From Candidatus Martarchaeota archaeon (lineage in GTDB: Archaea; Thermoproteota; Thermoprotei_A; Marsarchaeales; Marsarchaeaceae): a stretch of 64,000 nucleotides of DNA. The stretch spans positions 1 through 64,000 of the forward strand of contig JAMDBQ010000010.1 in assembly GCA_023487445.1 (NCBI GenBank). Direction: 5' to 3'. The notes under the pieces were generated by a model, which made no database searches, was not told the origin of the DNA, and worked only from the letters and a program-made list of their open reading frames with translations. The translations under genes were made by a program, and so were the position numbers. Within the stretch, counting starts at the first letter, position 1. Every line of letters starts with the position of its first letter. Shown here in pieces: positions 29,241 through 38,293 of this stretch.

Positions 29241-29414
29241 TTAAAATTTTCGCACAATCATGCTAATTGGCTGGGGATGCTGACCTGACTCTTTCACAAT
29301 CCACATTATATAAGAAACGGTGCATACGCCGATGACGTATCTCATTAACCCTAGTCGCGCGCCAAACACTACATTAATGGCCGAAGAGATGAATCCCCCA
29401 ATTCTAAACGGCAC
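29241..29414 (-). CDS. Possible small membrane protein (57 aa), absent from ORF track
   Basis: Hand translation from GTG: MPFRIGGFISSAINVVFGARLGLMRYVIGVCTVSYIMWIVKESGQHPQPISMIVRKF*; downstream of coiled-coil gene. Confidence 0.3.
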   Translation of the reverse strand: MPFRIGGFISSAINVVFGARLGLMRYVIGVCTVSYIMWIVKESGQHPQPISMIVRKF

Positions 29415-29480
29415 CGCACCAATTAGGCTGTCAACCGCGCCTTCCGCACATAAACCCGAGGGTGTTCTTGAGGCAATAAA

Positions 29481-30098
29481 TTATTTGGGGCTTGTTTCCC
29501 CCACCTTCTTGAGGGCTACTTCGCCATTTTGATGATAGTCGTCAGCAAGCATAGCAGTGAGTTCGGTCAAAGCAGATGAGAGAGCCGACAGTCTCTGCTC
29601 AACTTCCTCGACCTTTTCCTCAGTTTTTTCAACAGTAAGACGCGCATCATTCAGAAGCTTTGAAAAGGATTCTATTTCCTTTTTCCTCTTTACAATGGTT
29701 TCAGTATAGTCTGACGCCGACTGGGATAAAAAATCCACCAAAGGAACCTGAACTTGGCTCAGCCATGTAACCGCTTCAGTCATCCGTTTCTTAACAAGTT
29801 CGTGCTTATGACGCTCCTTTTCAATATCTTGTCTGAAACTCCGCACTAGCTCGTCAAGGCCTGGCAACACGGCTTTGCCCAGCAATGGAGTGAACTCTTT
29901 GTTTTTTACACGGTTTACGATGCCATCAATTATATCCGGCCTCAGCTTTTGCTCAATTACAGATACGTGATCGAGAACTTCCTTACTTTGAGCCTGAATG
30001 CTTCTTGGTACATCTAAATCCGCCTTGAGGTTTTTAATAAGTGAATCCACGGTGCCCTCACGTGACGTTGCCGAAGATATGATTTTCTTGAAGCTCAT
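29481..30098 (-). CDS. Coiled-coil protein of unknown function
   Basis: Charged heptad-rich 205 aa. Confidence 0.65.
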   Translation of the reverse strand: MSFKKIISSATSREGTVDSLIKNLKADLDVPRSIQAQSKEVLDHVSVIEQKLRPDIIDGIVNRVKNKEFTPLLGKAVLPGLDELVRSFRQDIEKERHKHELVKKRMTEAVTWLSQVQVPLVDFLSQSASDYTETIVKRKKEIESFSKLLNDARLTVEKTEEKVEEVEQRLSALSSALTELTAMLADDYHQNGEVALKKVGETSPK

Positions 30099-30186
30099 AT
30101 GCGGATCTCACGCCTTCTGCAGCCAAGGCCAGCCAAGCAACGCCCCTATTCCGGTATGCGCTCGCCCGTTTTAAACACCTCTACTA

Positions 30187-31308
30187 TCAATGCGCAATTG
30201 ATCTGACATCAGATTGTTTCTTCAAGCTTTCAACTATTACTTCACTGTCAATCAGATGGTCATAGACCCACGTCCCCAGCTCCTGATTGAACAGTTCGAA
30301 GGGTATGGTATACCAGTATCTCATTCCCGGTACGGCAACACGTACCTTCATATCTCTTGTAAATGAACTAGCTTTGGTAAGAAAGTTGGCCGTAAATCCA
30401 GAGTAATGTTCGGGTGGAACACTGAACACCGCCAAATGATGTGAGCCATAGTTGTTAAGATATTCTACATTGAGGAATGGCACGCTGCGCAAGAGTGATG
30501 TGTATTCCTGGGCTTTGTGCTGTAACAAGTCTCCTTCAACGTAGACCCATAGGTCTCTAACGGTAGGAAAGTACACCCTATACCTTGAAAGCATCTTTCT
30601 GCGGACAACGTGTTCCGAAAAATGATATAGTAGCAACCGTTCGCTCAAATTGAGGTCGTTTTTGTGAAAAATGTTCTTTCTGATCTCTGGGAATGTTGCG
30701 GCCGCGTCAAGTTCAAGCTCCTTAATGATTAGGAGGTCCGTTAGGTCTGCTACCGCTTCGCGTAGATCGAATGAGGAATTTTCGGCTTTCCTATCGGGTA
30801 AACATGACCAGTCAAACGCATAGCGGCCGGTGTTCCAATCTATGGCACTCGACATCAAGCCGTACCTAAGGCGTGTGGTATACATCCTTGTTGAATAATC
30901 CGTTATTATTCCCCTATCCTTTAGGGTGGGGAATAGTTTGAGGTATTCGTGTCCCCTAAAGTCTCCTGGAACATACATGAGTCCAAATAGTGATGATGGA
31001 TCGGATGAGTCAACGGCTATCCTAGCCAGGCTTCGTAGCGTGGCGAATGCTTCAAACGCATTGTCCTTGTATTTTGTACTAGGCCTGATAGAAAAATAGA
31101 TGCTCACTAAGTTGAGCGCGTCTAGGTTCGCGGCGGCTGTACATTTCAAACCAAAGGATCTGAAGATTTTGTGATATAGTCTCACTGTCTTGCTGTAACT
31201 TATCCCCGAAACCTTTGACAAATCCTTTAGACTGCGCGGGCCTATCTCTATAATTGCGTCTATAAGCCTCCTGACCTCAGATCCTGTTTCGCTTGGTTTT
31301 CTGGACAT
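30187..31308 (-). CDS. Winged-helix DNA-binding protein of unknown function
   Basis: N-terminal HTH VRRLIDAIIEIGPRSLKDLSKVSGISYSKTVRLYHKIFR. Confidence 0.65.
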   Translation of the reverse strand: MSRKPSETGSEVRRLIDAIIEIGPRSLKDLSKVSGISYSKTVRLYHKIFRSFGLKCTAAANLDALNLVSIYFSIRPSTKYKDNAFEAFATLRSLARIAVDSSDPSSLFGLMYVPGDFRGHEYLKLFPTLKDRGIITDYSTRMYTTRLRYGLMSSAIDWNTGRYAFDWSCLPDRKAENSSFDLREAVADLTDLLIIKELELDAAATFPEIRKNIFHKNDLNLSERLLLYHFSEHVVRRKMLSRYRVYFPTVRDLWVYVEGDLLQHKAQEYTSLLRSVPFLNVEYLNNYGSHHLAVFSVPPEHYSGFTANFLTKASSFTRDMKVRVAVPGMRYWYTIPFELFNQELGTWVYDHLIDSEVIVESLKKQSDVRSIAH

Positions 31309-31326
31309 GGGTTACACATCCTCTTA

Positions 31327-31533
31327 TTAATCCGGTTGGTCGGGTCCTCGTTCTCCCATTTGTTTCACCCCCTCTTCTTGCATCCTGATACGGGCCTTGT
31401 AGAGGCTTAGGAAGGCTTCTTCCCCGCTTGCAGAGCACATAACGTTGATGCACCCTGACGGGGACGAATTATAGTTTTTGGGGGCGGCAGAACACATTTT
31501 ACAGAGACACCGAACTGCCTCGCAATATAACAC
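31327..31533 (-). CDS. Cysteine-rich small protein (68 aa), unknown
   Basis: MLYCEAVRCLCKMCSAAPKNYNSSPSGCINVMCSASGEEAF...; directly upstream and co-oriented with the HTH gene. Confidence 0.45.
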   Translation of the reverse strand: MLYCEAVRCLCKMCSAAPKNYNSSPSGCINVMCSASGEEAFLSLYKARIRMQEEGVKQMGERGPDQPD

Positions 31534-31771
31534 TCACAGAAGAATATATATTCTGAGGCTTGGCCGTATTTAGTAGGTAGTGGATCCGTAGCCGTGGTTT
31601 GTCTTCATGTGGGGCTGGGAAGCGCCTAGTATGGTCATGGGAAAACAAGGCTGAGAAGAGAATAACTAAACCGTATGCCAAATTAGATTCCATGTGATAG
31701 AAGGCGCGTTTAGTCTTTAGCCCTAAGCTAGGTCTAGGAAAGCTTTTCTATGAAGACATAGTGGTGATCGA

Positions 31772-33046
31772 ATGGCTGCCCTGCCCCAGCTTGTGTTCCC
31801 TTCGACAGACGGTGTGTTAGCCACTGTAGGAGGCGTGATCTTACTGGGTAGTCTGGCGGAGATAGCGTTTATCAGATACGGTTTGCCTGAAAGCGTCGGC
31901 CTAATGCTTCTTGGCATGTTTATGGGGCCAGTACTACACATAGTACCGTCCTCGGATATATCAATTTTCGAGGAGCTTGCGCCCGTCTTCGGGTCAGTTG
32001 CCTTGATTGTCATCGTCTTTGGGGGAGGAATAAGGCTGGATCTAAAGTCGTTGCGTGGGGCAGGCAAAGCGGGGTCGGCTTTGGCGGTTCTCGACACCGC
32101 CTTAACCATGGCCTTCGTGACACCCTTTGCATACCTAGTTTTACATTGGCCGCTTGCTATTTCCGCTTTGTTCGGCGCCCTCCTTGGGGAAACTACTGCG
32201 GCAATAGTTATACCGGTTTCTCAAGGATTGAAGCTAGATCGGACAGCCGTAGACATACTTACATTTAATTCTACGATAAACAGTATAACATGTATTCTTG
32301 CCTTCTATCTGGTTCTTGAAACCATACTGCACCCCGGCTTGTCCGGAACGTATGTTGATGCGTTACTTTATGCCAGTAGGCTACTCGGTCTCGGATTATT
32401 AATAGGAATAATCGCCGGTGTTGGATGGGTGTTCCTGCTAGACAAGGCTAGAAGGGTTTCATTCTACCGTGCTACTTTAGGACTTGTGTTTGTTATCTAC
32501 GCATTTACCGACGCAGTCGGAAGTAGCGCCGTCTTGGCCGTGCTCGTTTTTTCAATTATTGTCGGAAACTATTGGGTATATCTCACTGAACACGAATATG
32601 AATTTCCTGGTGGACCAGCTGAACTGGGAGAGCAGCTTACGGGTGTGGCCTTCCTAGATAAAGAAATCACCTTCATTGTAAAAGTCTTCTTTTACGTCTT
32701 TATCGGACTTCTGGTTCAGCTGACTTTGTATTCGGCTTTAATGGGTTTGGCTGTGTCATTTTTGTTGTTAATTCCAAGGGGCGCAGGTGTTCTTCTGGTT
32801 TCAAGGGGTAATGAACAGATTTCGGATCACATAGGCGTGTTTTTGTCTATGTATCCTAGGGGTCTAACAGTATCGGTTCTTGCTGGAATCCTTCTTAATT
32901 CACTTGTCAGCCCACCGCTAGAGGTGTATGCAGAACACATATTCAGTTTGGCGTTTATGGTGATATTGTTTACGACCATCATATCTGGCGTGGCTGTTTC
33001 AACACAGAGAAGGGCATATCCTAGCGTTTCCTCATTTGTGCCCTAG
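31772..33046 (+). CDS. CPA-type Na+/H+ antiporter
   Basis: LPESVGLMLLGMFMGP, ALLGETTAAIVIPVSQGLKLD, multi-TM. Confidence 0.85.
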   Translation: MAALPQLVFPSTDGVLATVGGVILLGSLAEIAFIRYGLPESVGLMLLGMFMGPVLHIVPSSDISIFEELAPVFGSVALIVIVFGGGIRLDLKSLRGAGKAGSALAVLDTALTMAFVTPFAYLVLHWPLAISALFGALLGETTAAIVIPVSQGLKLDRTAVDILTFNSTINSITCILAFYLVLETILHPGLSGTYVDALLYASRLLGLGLLIGIIAGVGWVFLLDKARRVSFYRATLGLVFVIYAFTDAVGSSAVLAVLVFSIIVGNYWVYLTEHEYEFPGGPAELGEQLTGVAFLDKEITFIVKVFFYVFIGLLVQLTLYSALMGLAVSFLLLIPRGAGVLLVSRGNEQISDHIGVFLSMYPRGLTVSVLAGILLNSLVSPPLEVYAEHIFSLAFMVILFTTIISGVAVSTQRRAYPSVSSFVP

Positions 33047-33087
33047 TAAGGTTTACACAGTTCCTCAGGACCCCCGCTAAGTGATTC

Positions 33088-33231
33088 ATGTCAAACTATT
33101 CCTCGAGCCCCATTTGTCCGTCTACTACATGCGAGTGCCACTTGGGAAACTATTGCACTAGGGCTGCGGATTGCCTTGTGAACAAGCATCTATGCGGGCG
33201 CGAACGGTGTGCCTCAACAACACTGTGTTAG
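33088..33231 (+). CDS. Cysteine-rich mini-protein (47 aa, 9 Cys), absent from ORF track
   Basis: Hand translation MSNYSSSPICPSTTCECHLGNYCTRAADCLVNKHLCGRERCASTTLC*. Confidence 0.4.
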   Translation: MSNYSSSPICPSTTCECHLGNYCTRAADCLVNKHLCGRERCASTTLC

Positions 33232-33739
33232 CGCACTGTAAATTGTTTCCCGTTGGGAAAAGGATGAATGCGAGGACACGGCTATGCAAATCCTATACCT
33301 TACGTGGGAGGAAAGAGTGCGAAGAGTTCCGCGCCATCTACGGCTATTAACTTGGGCCCTGTTGTCTTAATCGCGGCTATTGAGCCAGCATCCAAGTATA
33401 CCAGTGTTGATCTGCCAGAGAATGATGGGGTAATCACCATATAAGTGTGGAAATGAACGTGATCGCATAGGTGGCGAATCAGCCAACCATAACAGACCTG
33501 GGCCGGAGAAGTCAAACAATGATCAGGTACAGAACAATGGCGATGCCGTATTTGTACTATGCCTACAAGACCTAGGATACACCCTCGTCTACGGGCTATT
33601 AACGTTTTATACTGATTTATACGATGAACTACAACCACGCCATATGCGAGTAAAGAGGGTGTTCGGCCGAGCCGTACAGAGTTGGGTGGACCATGGAGGT
33701 TGATTTATCTAGACTTCATAAAAAGATAAGGAAGAGAGG

Positions 33740-33916
33740 TTATGCTTCTTTGATTGCCTTCATGAGCTTCTGTGCAAGCTCGGGAGGAACCTGACTGAGG
33801 TTGTGCATGTTCTTCGCGTGGGTTACTACGTTGCCTATGAGCTCGTCTTTAGACTGACCGGAGACCTGTACACTGCAGCCACATACTTCCTTTAAGTCCA
33901 CTTTGTATCCGTTCAT
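33740..33916 (-). CDS. DUF1059-family small protein
   Basis: MNGYKVDLKEVCGCSVQVSGQSKDELIGNVVTHAKNMHNLSQVPPELAQKLMKAIKEA. Confidence 0.85.
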   Translation of the reverse strand: MNGYKVDLKEVCGCSVQVSGQSKDELIGNVVTHAKNMHNLSQVPPELAQKLMKAIKEA

Positions 33917-34190
33917 TTTACATTCAAGAGGCCATGTACTTCTCTCATTATAAATGCGAGCGTATAACCGTTCAAGCAATTATGAACATCCCACCCTGTC
34001 ATCAGCCGGAGGAGCGTAATATCCTGTTTTGGCCATTCACGCGTCGTAGAGAGTCGACTCTCAAGGCCAGCATTCGGTGAAACTACACCCGAAGACCGTT
34101 TGATGAGGTTAAAATATCGGCTGAGTTACGGCGGTCCTATTCAAATCACAATATTTAACAACGTGGAACATTGTATCCGTTGAATAACCT

Positions 34191-35135
34191 ATGAAGGCTT
34201 TAGTCACTGGCGGCGCTGGGTTCATTGGCAGTCATTTGGTTGATAAACTGCTCGCAGACGGTTTTCACGTGACCGTCATTGACAACCTCTCTGAGGGTAG
34301 AATTGACAACCTGAAACACCATCAAGGAAACAGCAACCTGACATACATCAGGGGTGACATAAGGGATGCAGCAACGATATCCGATGCTGTAAAGGGTAAT
34401 GACGTAGTATTTCATCTCGCAGCCCACGCAAACATAAGAACGAGCCTTGTAAACCATAGGGCAGACCTAGAGCACAACCTCGTTGGCACACTGAATATTC
34501 TTGAGGCAATGCTGCACCACGGCGTACGGGACCTAGTTTTTGCGTCGACCTCCGCATTGTATGGTGAGGCTTCTATTGAACCCACTCCCGAGAGCTATGC
34601 TCCTGTCCAGACCTCACTTTACGGGGCATCCAAGCTTGCATGTGAGGCCTACGCTGAGGCTTATACCCAACTAGGAGATGTCAGGTTTTGGGCATACAGG
34701 TTTTCAAATGTGGTCGGTGAAAGGTGTAGAAGAGGGGTTATCTGGGACTTCGTCACAAAACTCCGAGACAATCCCAAAGAGTTAGAGATACTGGGAGACG
34801 GCAATCAGAGCAAGGAATACATTTACGTGGCGGACTGTATAGAAGGCATATTGACGGGGTACAGGAATGCCGCAGACAGAGTTAATATCTTTAACTTAGC
34901 GGTGGAAGAAAACAGGACACCAAACGATGTCGCTGACATAATAATACGTGAAATGGGGCTCACCGATGTAAAGAGGAGGTATACAGGTGGTAGAAGGGGC
35001 TGGATTGGGGACAACCCAATTGTTCATCTTGACATTTCAAAACTCAAATCGCTCGGCTGGAAACCTAAATTTTCAGCAGACGAGGCTATAAAAAGAACTG
35101 CTGTGTGGGCCATCAAGGAGCAAACGTCCTCGTAA
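34191..35135 (+). CDS. NAD-dependent epimerase/dehydratase (UDP-glucose 4-epimerase-like SDR)
   Basis: MKALVTGGAGFIGSHLVDKLLADGFHVTVIDNLSEG; YGASKLACEAY. Confidence 0.9.
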   Translation: MKALVTGGAGFIGSHLVDKLLADGFHVTVIDNLSEGRIDNLKHHQGNSNLTYIRGDIRDAATISDAVKGNDVVFHLAAHANIRTSLVNHRADLEHNLVGTLNILEAMLHHGVRDLVFASTSALYGEASIEPTPESYAPVQTSLYGASKLACEAYAEAYTQLGDVRFWAYRFSNVVGERCRRGVIWDFVTKLRDNPKELEILGDGNQSKEYIYVADCIEGILTGYRNAADRVNIFNLAVEENRTPNDVADIIIREMGLTDVKRRYTGGRRGWIGDNPIVHLDISKLKSLGWKPKFSADEAIKRTAVWAIKEQTSS

Positions 35136-35337
35136 AGGTGACCTAGTAAGCCAAATTCCCTGCCGGTGGCTGGTATTGCGGTAAACTCGTCTAGGTGAGA
35201 GGCTCCGGCTTATGTTAATTTTAAGCGCCGTACCCTCAGGGGATTGTTTCACTCATTATCATACGACTCTACGCAGTTTTGTTGCTTACAGGAATCAAGT
35301 ATCAATATAGTTTTGAAATTCACACTGCTTTATTTAA

Positions 35338-35715
35338 TTGATTCGGCTAGTAGGTGTGTCTGACAGTAACAGCCCGGTGGCTGATGCTTTACATGAGAAA
35401 ATGGTGGTAATGCTTGCCCATCACTTCTCTCATGGAAGGAGTGTGTTGGAAAAGGGGCTTCTGTCTGCCACTCTCAACCGTTGGGCTCGAGGACAGGGTT
35501 TCAGCGTGGCTGAGGCGCAGTCCGTTTTGAGTGAGTTGGTCAACAGTGGATGGGTCAAAACTAGGACTTACGACAAGGTGTTTGCCGTTAACGGAGTAAA
35601 AGTTGGTTTGAAGCAAACCCGACACAGTCTTAGCGAGGCGGCGTATGCGTATCTCAATAGCCTCAGGCGATCGGGTCAAGAGATGGCCCAAGGCAGTGAT
35701 GAGGCCGGAGGTTGA
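35338..35715 (+). CDS. Hypothetical protein, winged-helix-like
   Basis: 125-aa ORF with LEKGLLSATLNRWARGQGFSVAEAQSVLSELVNSGWVKTRTYDKVFAV. Confidence 0.5.
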   Translation: MIRLVGVSDSNSPVADALHEKMVVMLAHHFSHGRSVLEKGLLSATLNRWARGQGFSVAEAQSVLSELVNSGWVKTRTYDKVFAVNGVKVGLKQTRHSLSEAAYAYLNSLRRSGQEMAQGSDEAGG

Positions 35716-35748
35716 TCGTGTTTTGTGCTTGGCGGAAGGTTGGTTACG

Positions 35749-35844
35749 ATGGATTTGTTCTTGGTGACGTTGCTGGTTGTGTCGGTCGCGTCGCAGTCAG
35801 TTATGACTGCCTACCTGTGGCTGACAGGCGCCATACAAATATAG
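35749..35844 (+). CDS. Putative single-TM microprotein (31 aa)
   Basis: Hand translation MDLFLVTLLVVSVASQSVMTAYLWLTGAIQI*. Confidence 0.3.
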   Translation: MDLFLVTLLVVSVASQSVMTAYLWLTGAIQI

Positions 35845-36004
35845 AAATTCTAGTAGACAAGGCCCCTCGAATTGTGTGCTGGTCCATCTAAAGTCTTTGC
35901 ACTATTAAGGCGAATGTCCTCTAATCCCTAGCCGACGTAGATCAGTGTGCCTTTGCTGCAGAATCCTTGAGGCGAATACCGCAGATCACCCATTCGGGTT
36001 CAAT

Positions 36005-36018
36005 AAATTATATATAGA
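36005..36018 (+). promoter_or_regulatory. Putative archaeal TATA box upstream of ncRNA candidate
   Basis: aaattatatatag in a non-coding interval, followed about 25 nt later by a GC-rich structured stretch. Confidence 0.35.
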
Positions 36019-36034
36019 GTGTTAAACTCACCAA

Positions 36035-36210
36035 CCCCAGCGGACTCTGGGAGACTCGCCTAAGGCGGGCAAAGGGGTGTCGCCGCTGCGTAAGCTTATT
36101 TCGCCTGTCACATGCTACGTAGCGGGTGCGGATGCCTCGCCCAATGCAATGAACCAGAGACGAACGCGGTGACAGAGGAAGAGACTCAATTCGGTTCAAC
36201 ATCAGCACTT
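36035..36210 (+). ncRNA. Candidate structured ncRNA of unknown family
   Basis: GC-rich non-coding block; long-range CTGTCAC (36105 region) / GTGACAG (36169 region) complementarity, local hairpins GCCTAAGGC and CTCTGGGAG, AACCCC/GGGGT pairing. Confidence 0.35.
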
Positions 36211-36539
36211 GGTCATCGTTGTCCAGATACCCAAACTGGCTGAGTTCTTAGCGATTTTTGAAGCGTCTATAACAATTCCAAGAACCCTTGATAAAATAGC
36301 ACAAAGACAGCGAATGTTGCGTCACCCTGCCTCAGATAGTAGGTTCCCCGGTGGTGACCACCGAGGATCATGCAAGTTAAAGAGGGAAAGAAAGAGTTAC
36401 GTCCGAGGGACGTTGTTTTGGTTTATATGTTACTACACTAAAGGGCTTTTCTGAATAGTGACCTATTTACTAGGGTTATTGCTTCGACATGCTGGTGTAG
36501 AAGTCGAGGGTTCTAGGTGTTTCCATCAACTCCTTGTAA

Positions 36540-38186
36540 CTAAATCCCGTACCTCTTTACCTTGTCTATGTCTAGGCCCCTGTCCTTACAAATCTTTTCC
36601 ACATATTTCATCATTACCCATCCACCAAAGCGTATCATTCCTGCAGTAGCAAGCCTAGCGAAAGGGTTACCGTGGCTATCCCTCATAGCATCCCTCGAAG
36701 CCATTTTCGCTAGGTGCCTATAGCTTGCATAATAGACCGCCAACTGAGACTCGGTTAGCATTTCATGCGAGAACCTCCTACTTCTCAGCACACCTAGCGG
36801 AACGTGCTGCATCGGTGTCGCAGTAAACTCGAATGGTCTGCCCTCAACCTCCGCACAGCTCATTTTATTGATCAAAGCCACTGTGTCCCAGTTATCTTCA
36901 GGAAGCTCCTCGTCTTGACCGACCTGAACGGTGAACGCGGGCCGCCAGAAGTGCTCGTTAAAATTCCGGGTACCATCATATACTATCTGAGCCCATGAGC
37001 CGTCCGAACCGACTCTTAATGGTAGGGTCTTATTCGGCATATGTATCTTGGCAAGTCTGTCACTGCCAGTCTCAATTCCCACCTGAATACCTATCCAGTT
37101 GGACGGCCCTGCCTTCATGATTTCAGACAACTTGGCTATGAGATCCGGAAAGGCTGCTGGTATGGATATACGGCCGTGAGTGGGATTGGTTGTGATTATC
37201 CCTGGAACATTCATGACGGCTTTAAAAAGTTCAACCAAGGCCTCCTCGTTCGGTTGATACAGTGGTCCGTGCTTGTAGGCAAAGACTTCGTCCGTATGAA
37301 GCCACGCGTTTGTCTGACCGGCTTCCGCGTTAACAAGAACCTCCTGAGCAACGTGCTCAGGGGAATAGTATCGTAGTGGACGCAGTGTGACTTCACAGAA
37401 GTCGCAGCCAATCCCGCATCCGCGCATAATTTCGCTCAGACCCTTCATCGTAGGTTTCATTATCAAAGGGATTTCATCCAGAGTGGGAGCGCTCCTCCCT
37501 CCCGGGCGTCTAGAGATGAATCTTGAGTCTGGGCGGTAAAAGCGCCTAAAGTTTTCGTCAAAACTCATGTATCCCTCATAGAAAATGTTGTGGTCCAGTT
37601 TTCCTTGAGCTATTTGGCTGAATAAAAGATGCGCGATATCATCGGCTTCCCCTTGGAAGGCGTAGTCGGCTCCTGACTTTGAAAACTCTTCGGGGAGCAT
37701 GGTGAACTCCCAAACTCCAGGACCACCCACAAGAAGCTTGGCCTTCTTCCCTTTCCTAGCCCGATTTAGCCTAGCCATAAGGTCATACCACTCGTTTCTA
37801 ATCCAAGGGGAGCTATCCGATGAGAAAAGCACAGAGTAAGACATAGTAAGTGGTCCAAGACCCAGTGGATCCATCGTCGAGACGCCTATTACCTCCGTGT
37901 CCTCGTCGATAAAGTCCTCTATGAAATCGGGGTGGGGTACAGCGATGTCGTCTGCAGGGTTGTGTGCGATTAAGGCCGCCTCCAGCTTCCTTATTGAGTA
38001 CGGTGCGTAGGCTGCCTGCCCATTAGGTAAGGCGGGAGTTGGGGATCCTTTCAAGTAGTTGTACGCCGCCCTAGGTATTGCGTCGGAAGGGGCGCAGGGA
38101 AGGAAGTCAAGTAATGGAAAATTTCTGTAATTATACACAAGTGTAAAGTCGGACACCAAGACATACTTGGCCATATGTGATACCAC
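36540..38186 (-). CDS. B12-binding-domain radical SAM protein
   Basis: IMRGCGIGCDFCEVTLRPLRYYSPEHV radical SAM Cys cluster; B12-domain-like N-terminal half. Confidence 0.85.
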   Translation of the reverse strand: MVSHMAKYVLVSDFTLVYNYRNFPLLDFLPCAPSDAIPRAAYNYLKGSPTPALPNGQAAYAPYSIRKLEAALIAHNPADDIAVPHPDFIEDFIDEDTEVIGVSTMDPLGLGPLTMSYSVLFSSDSSPWIRNEWYDLMARLNRARKGKKAKLLVGGPGVWEFTMLPEEFSKSGADYAFQGEADDIAHLLFSQIAQGKLDHNIFYEGYMSFDENFRRFYRPDSRFISRRPGGRSAPTLDEIPLIMKPTMKGLSEIMRGCGIGCDFCEVTLRPLRYYSPEHVAQEVLVNAEAGQTNAWLHTDEVFAYKHGPLYQPNEEALVELFKAVMNVPGIITTNPTHGRISIPAAFPDLIAKLSEIMKAGPSNWIGIQVGIETGSDRLAKIHMPNKTLPLRVGSDGSWAQIVYDGTRNFNEHFWRPAFTVQVGQDEELPEDNWDTVALINKMSCAEVEGRPFEFTATPMQHVPLGVLRSRRFSHEMLTESQLAVYYASYRHLAKMASRDAMRDSHGNPFARLATAGMIRFGGWVMMKYVEKICKDRGLDIDKVKRYGI

Positions 38187-38293
38187 TACAGCATGTAGAG
38201 AACCAATAAATATGGCTTATGTTTGACGCCCATGGTCACCGGGACACGTAAATCGCTGTGTTTTTGAATGGGGTGGGATGGGTTTCTTTGTAA

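Noticed and set aside
29320-29532. 70-aa plus-strand ORF
   Set aside because: More plausible as the antisense of a small membrane-protein frame on the minus strand and of the coiled-coil gene end.
31499-31693. 64-aa minus-strand ORF (MESNLAYGLVILFSALFSHDH...)
   Set aside because: Overlaps the Cys-rich ORF and upstream promoter region; no supporting motif.
33300-33638. 112-aa minus-strand ORF (MVVVHRINQYKTLIARRRG...)
   Set aside because: Unusual H/C/R composition in the N-terminal half and no family recognised; the C-terminal part (LVYLDAGSIAAIKTTGPKLIAVDG) looks protein-like, so it could be a remnant, but evidence is too weak to call.
34030-34070. gagagtcgactctc palindrome near 34051-34064 as a regulatory site
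   Set aside because: Single short palindrome without a second copy or clear promoter relationship.
36035-36215. Assignment of the structured block to 5S rRNA, SRP RNA or RNase P RNA
   Set aside because: Reverse strand has a faint 5S-like AAATAAGCTT/CACCCG resemblance, but acceptor helix and spacing do not fit; SRP S-domain and RNase P CR-I/CR-V signatures were not found.
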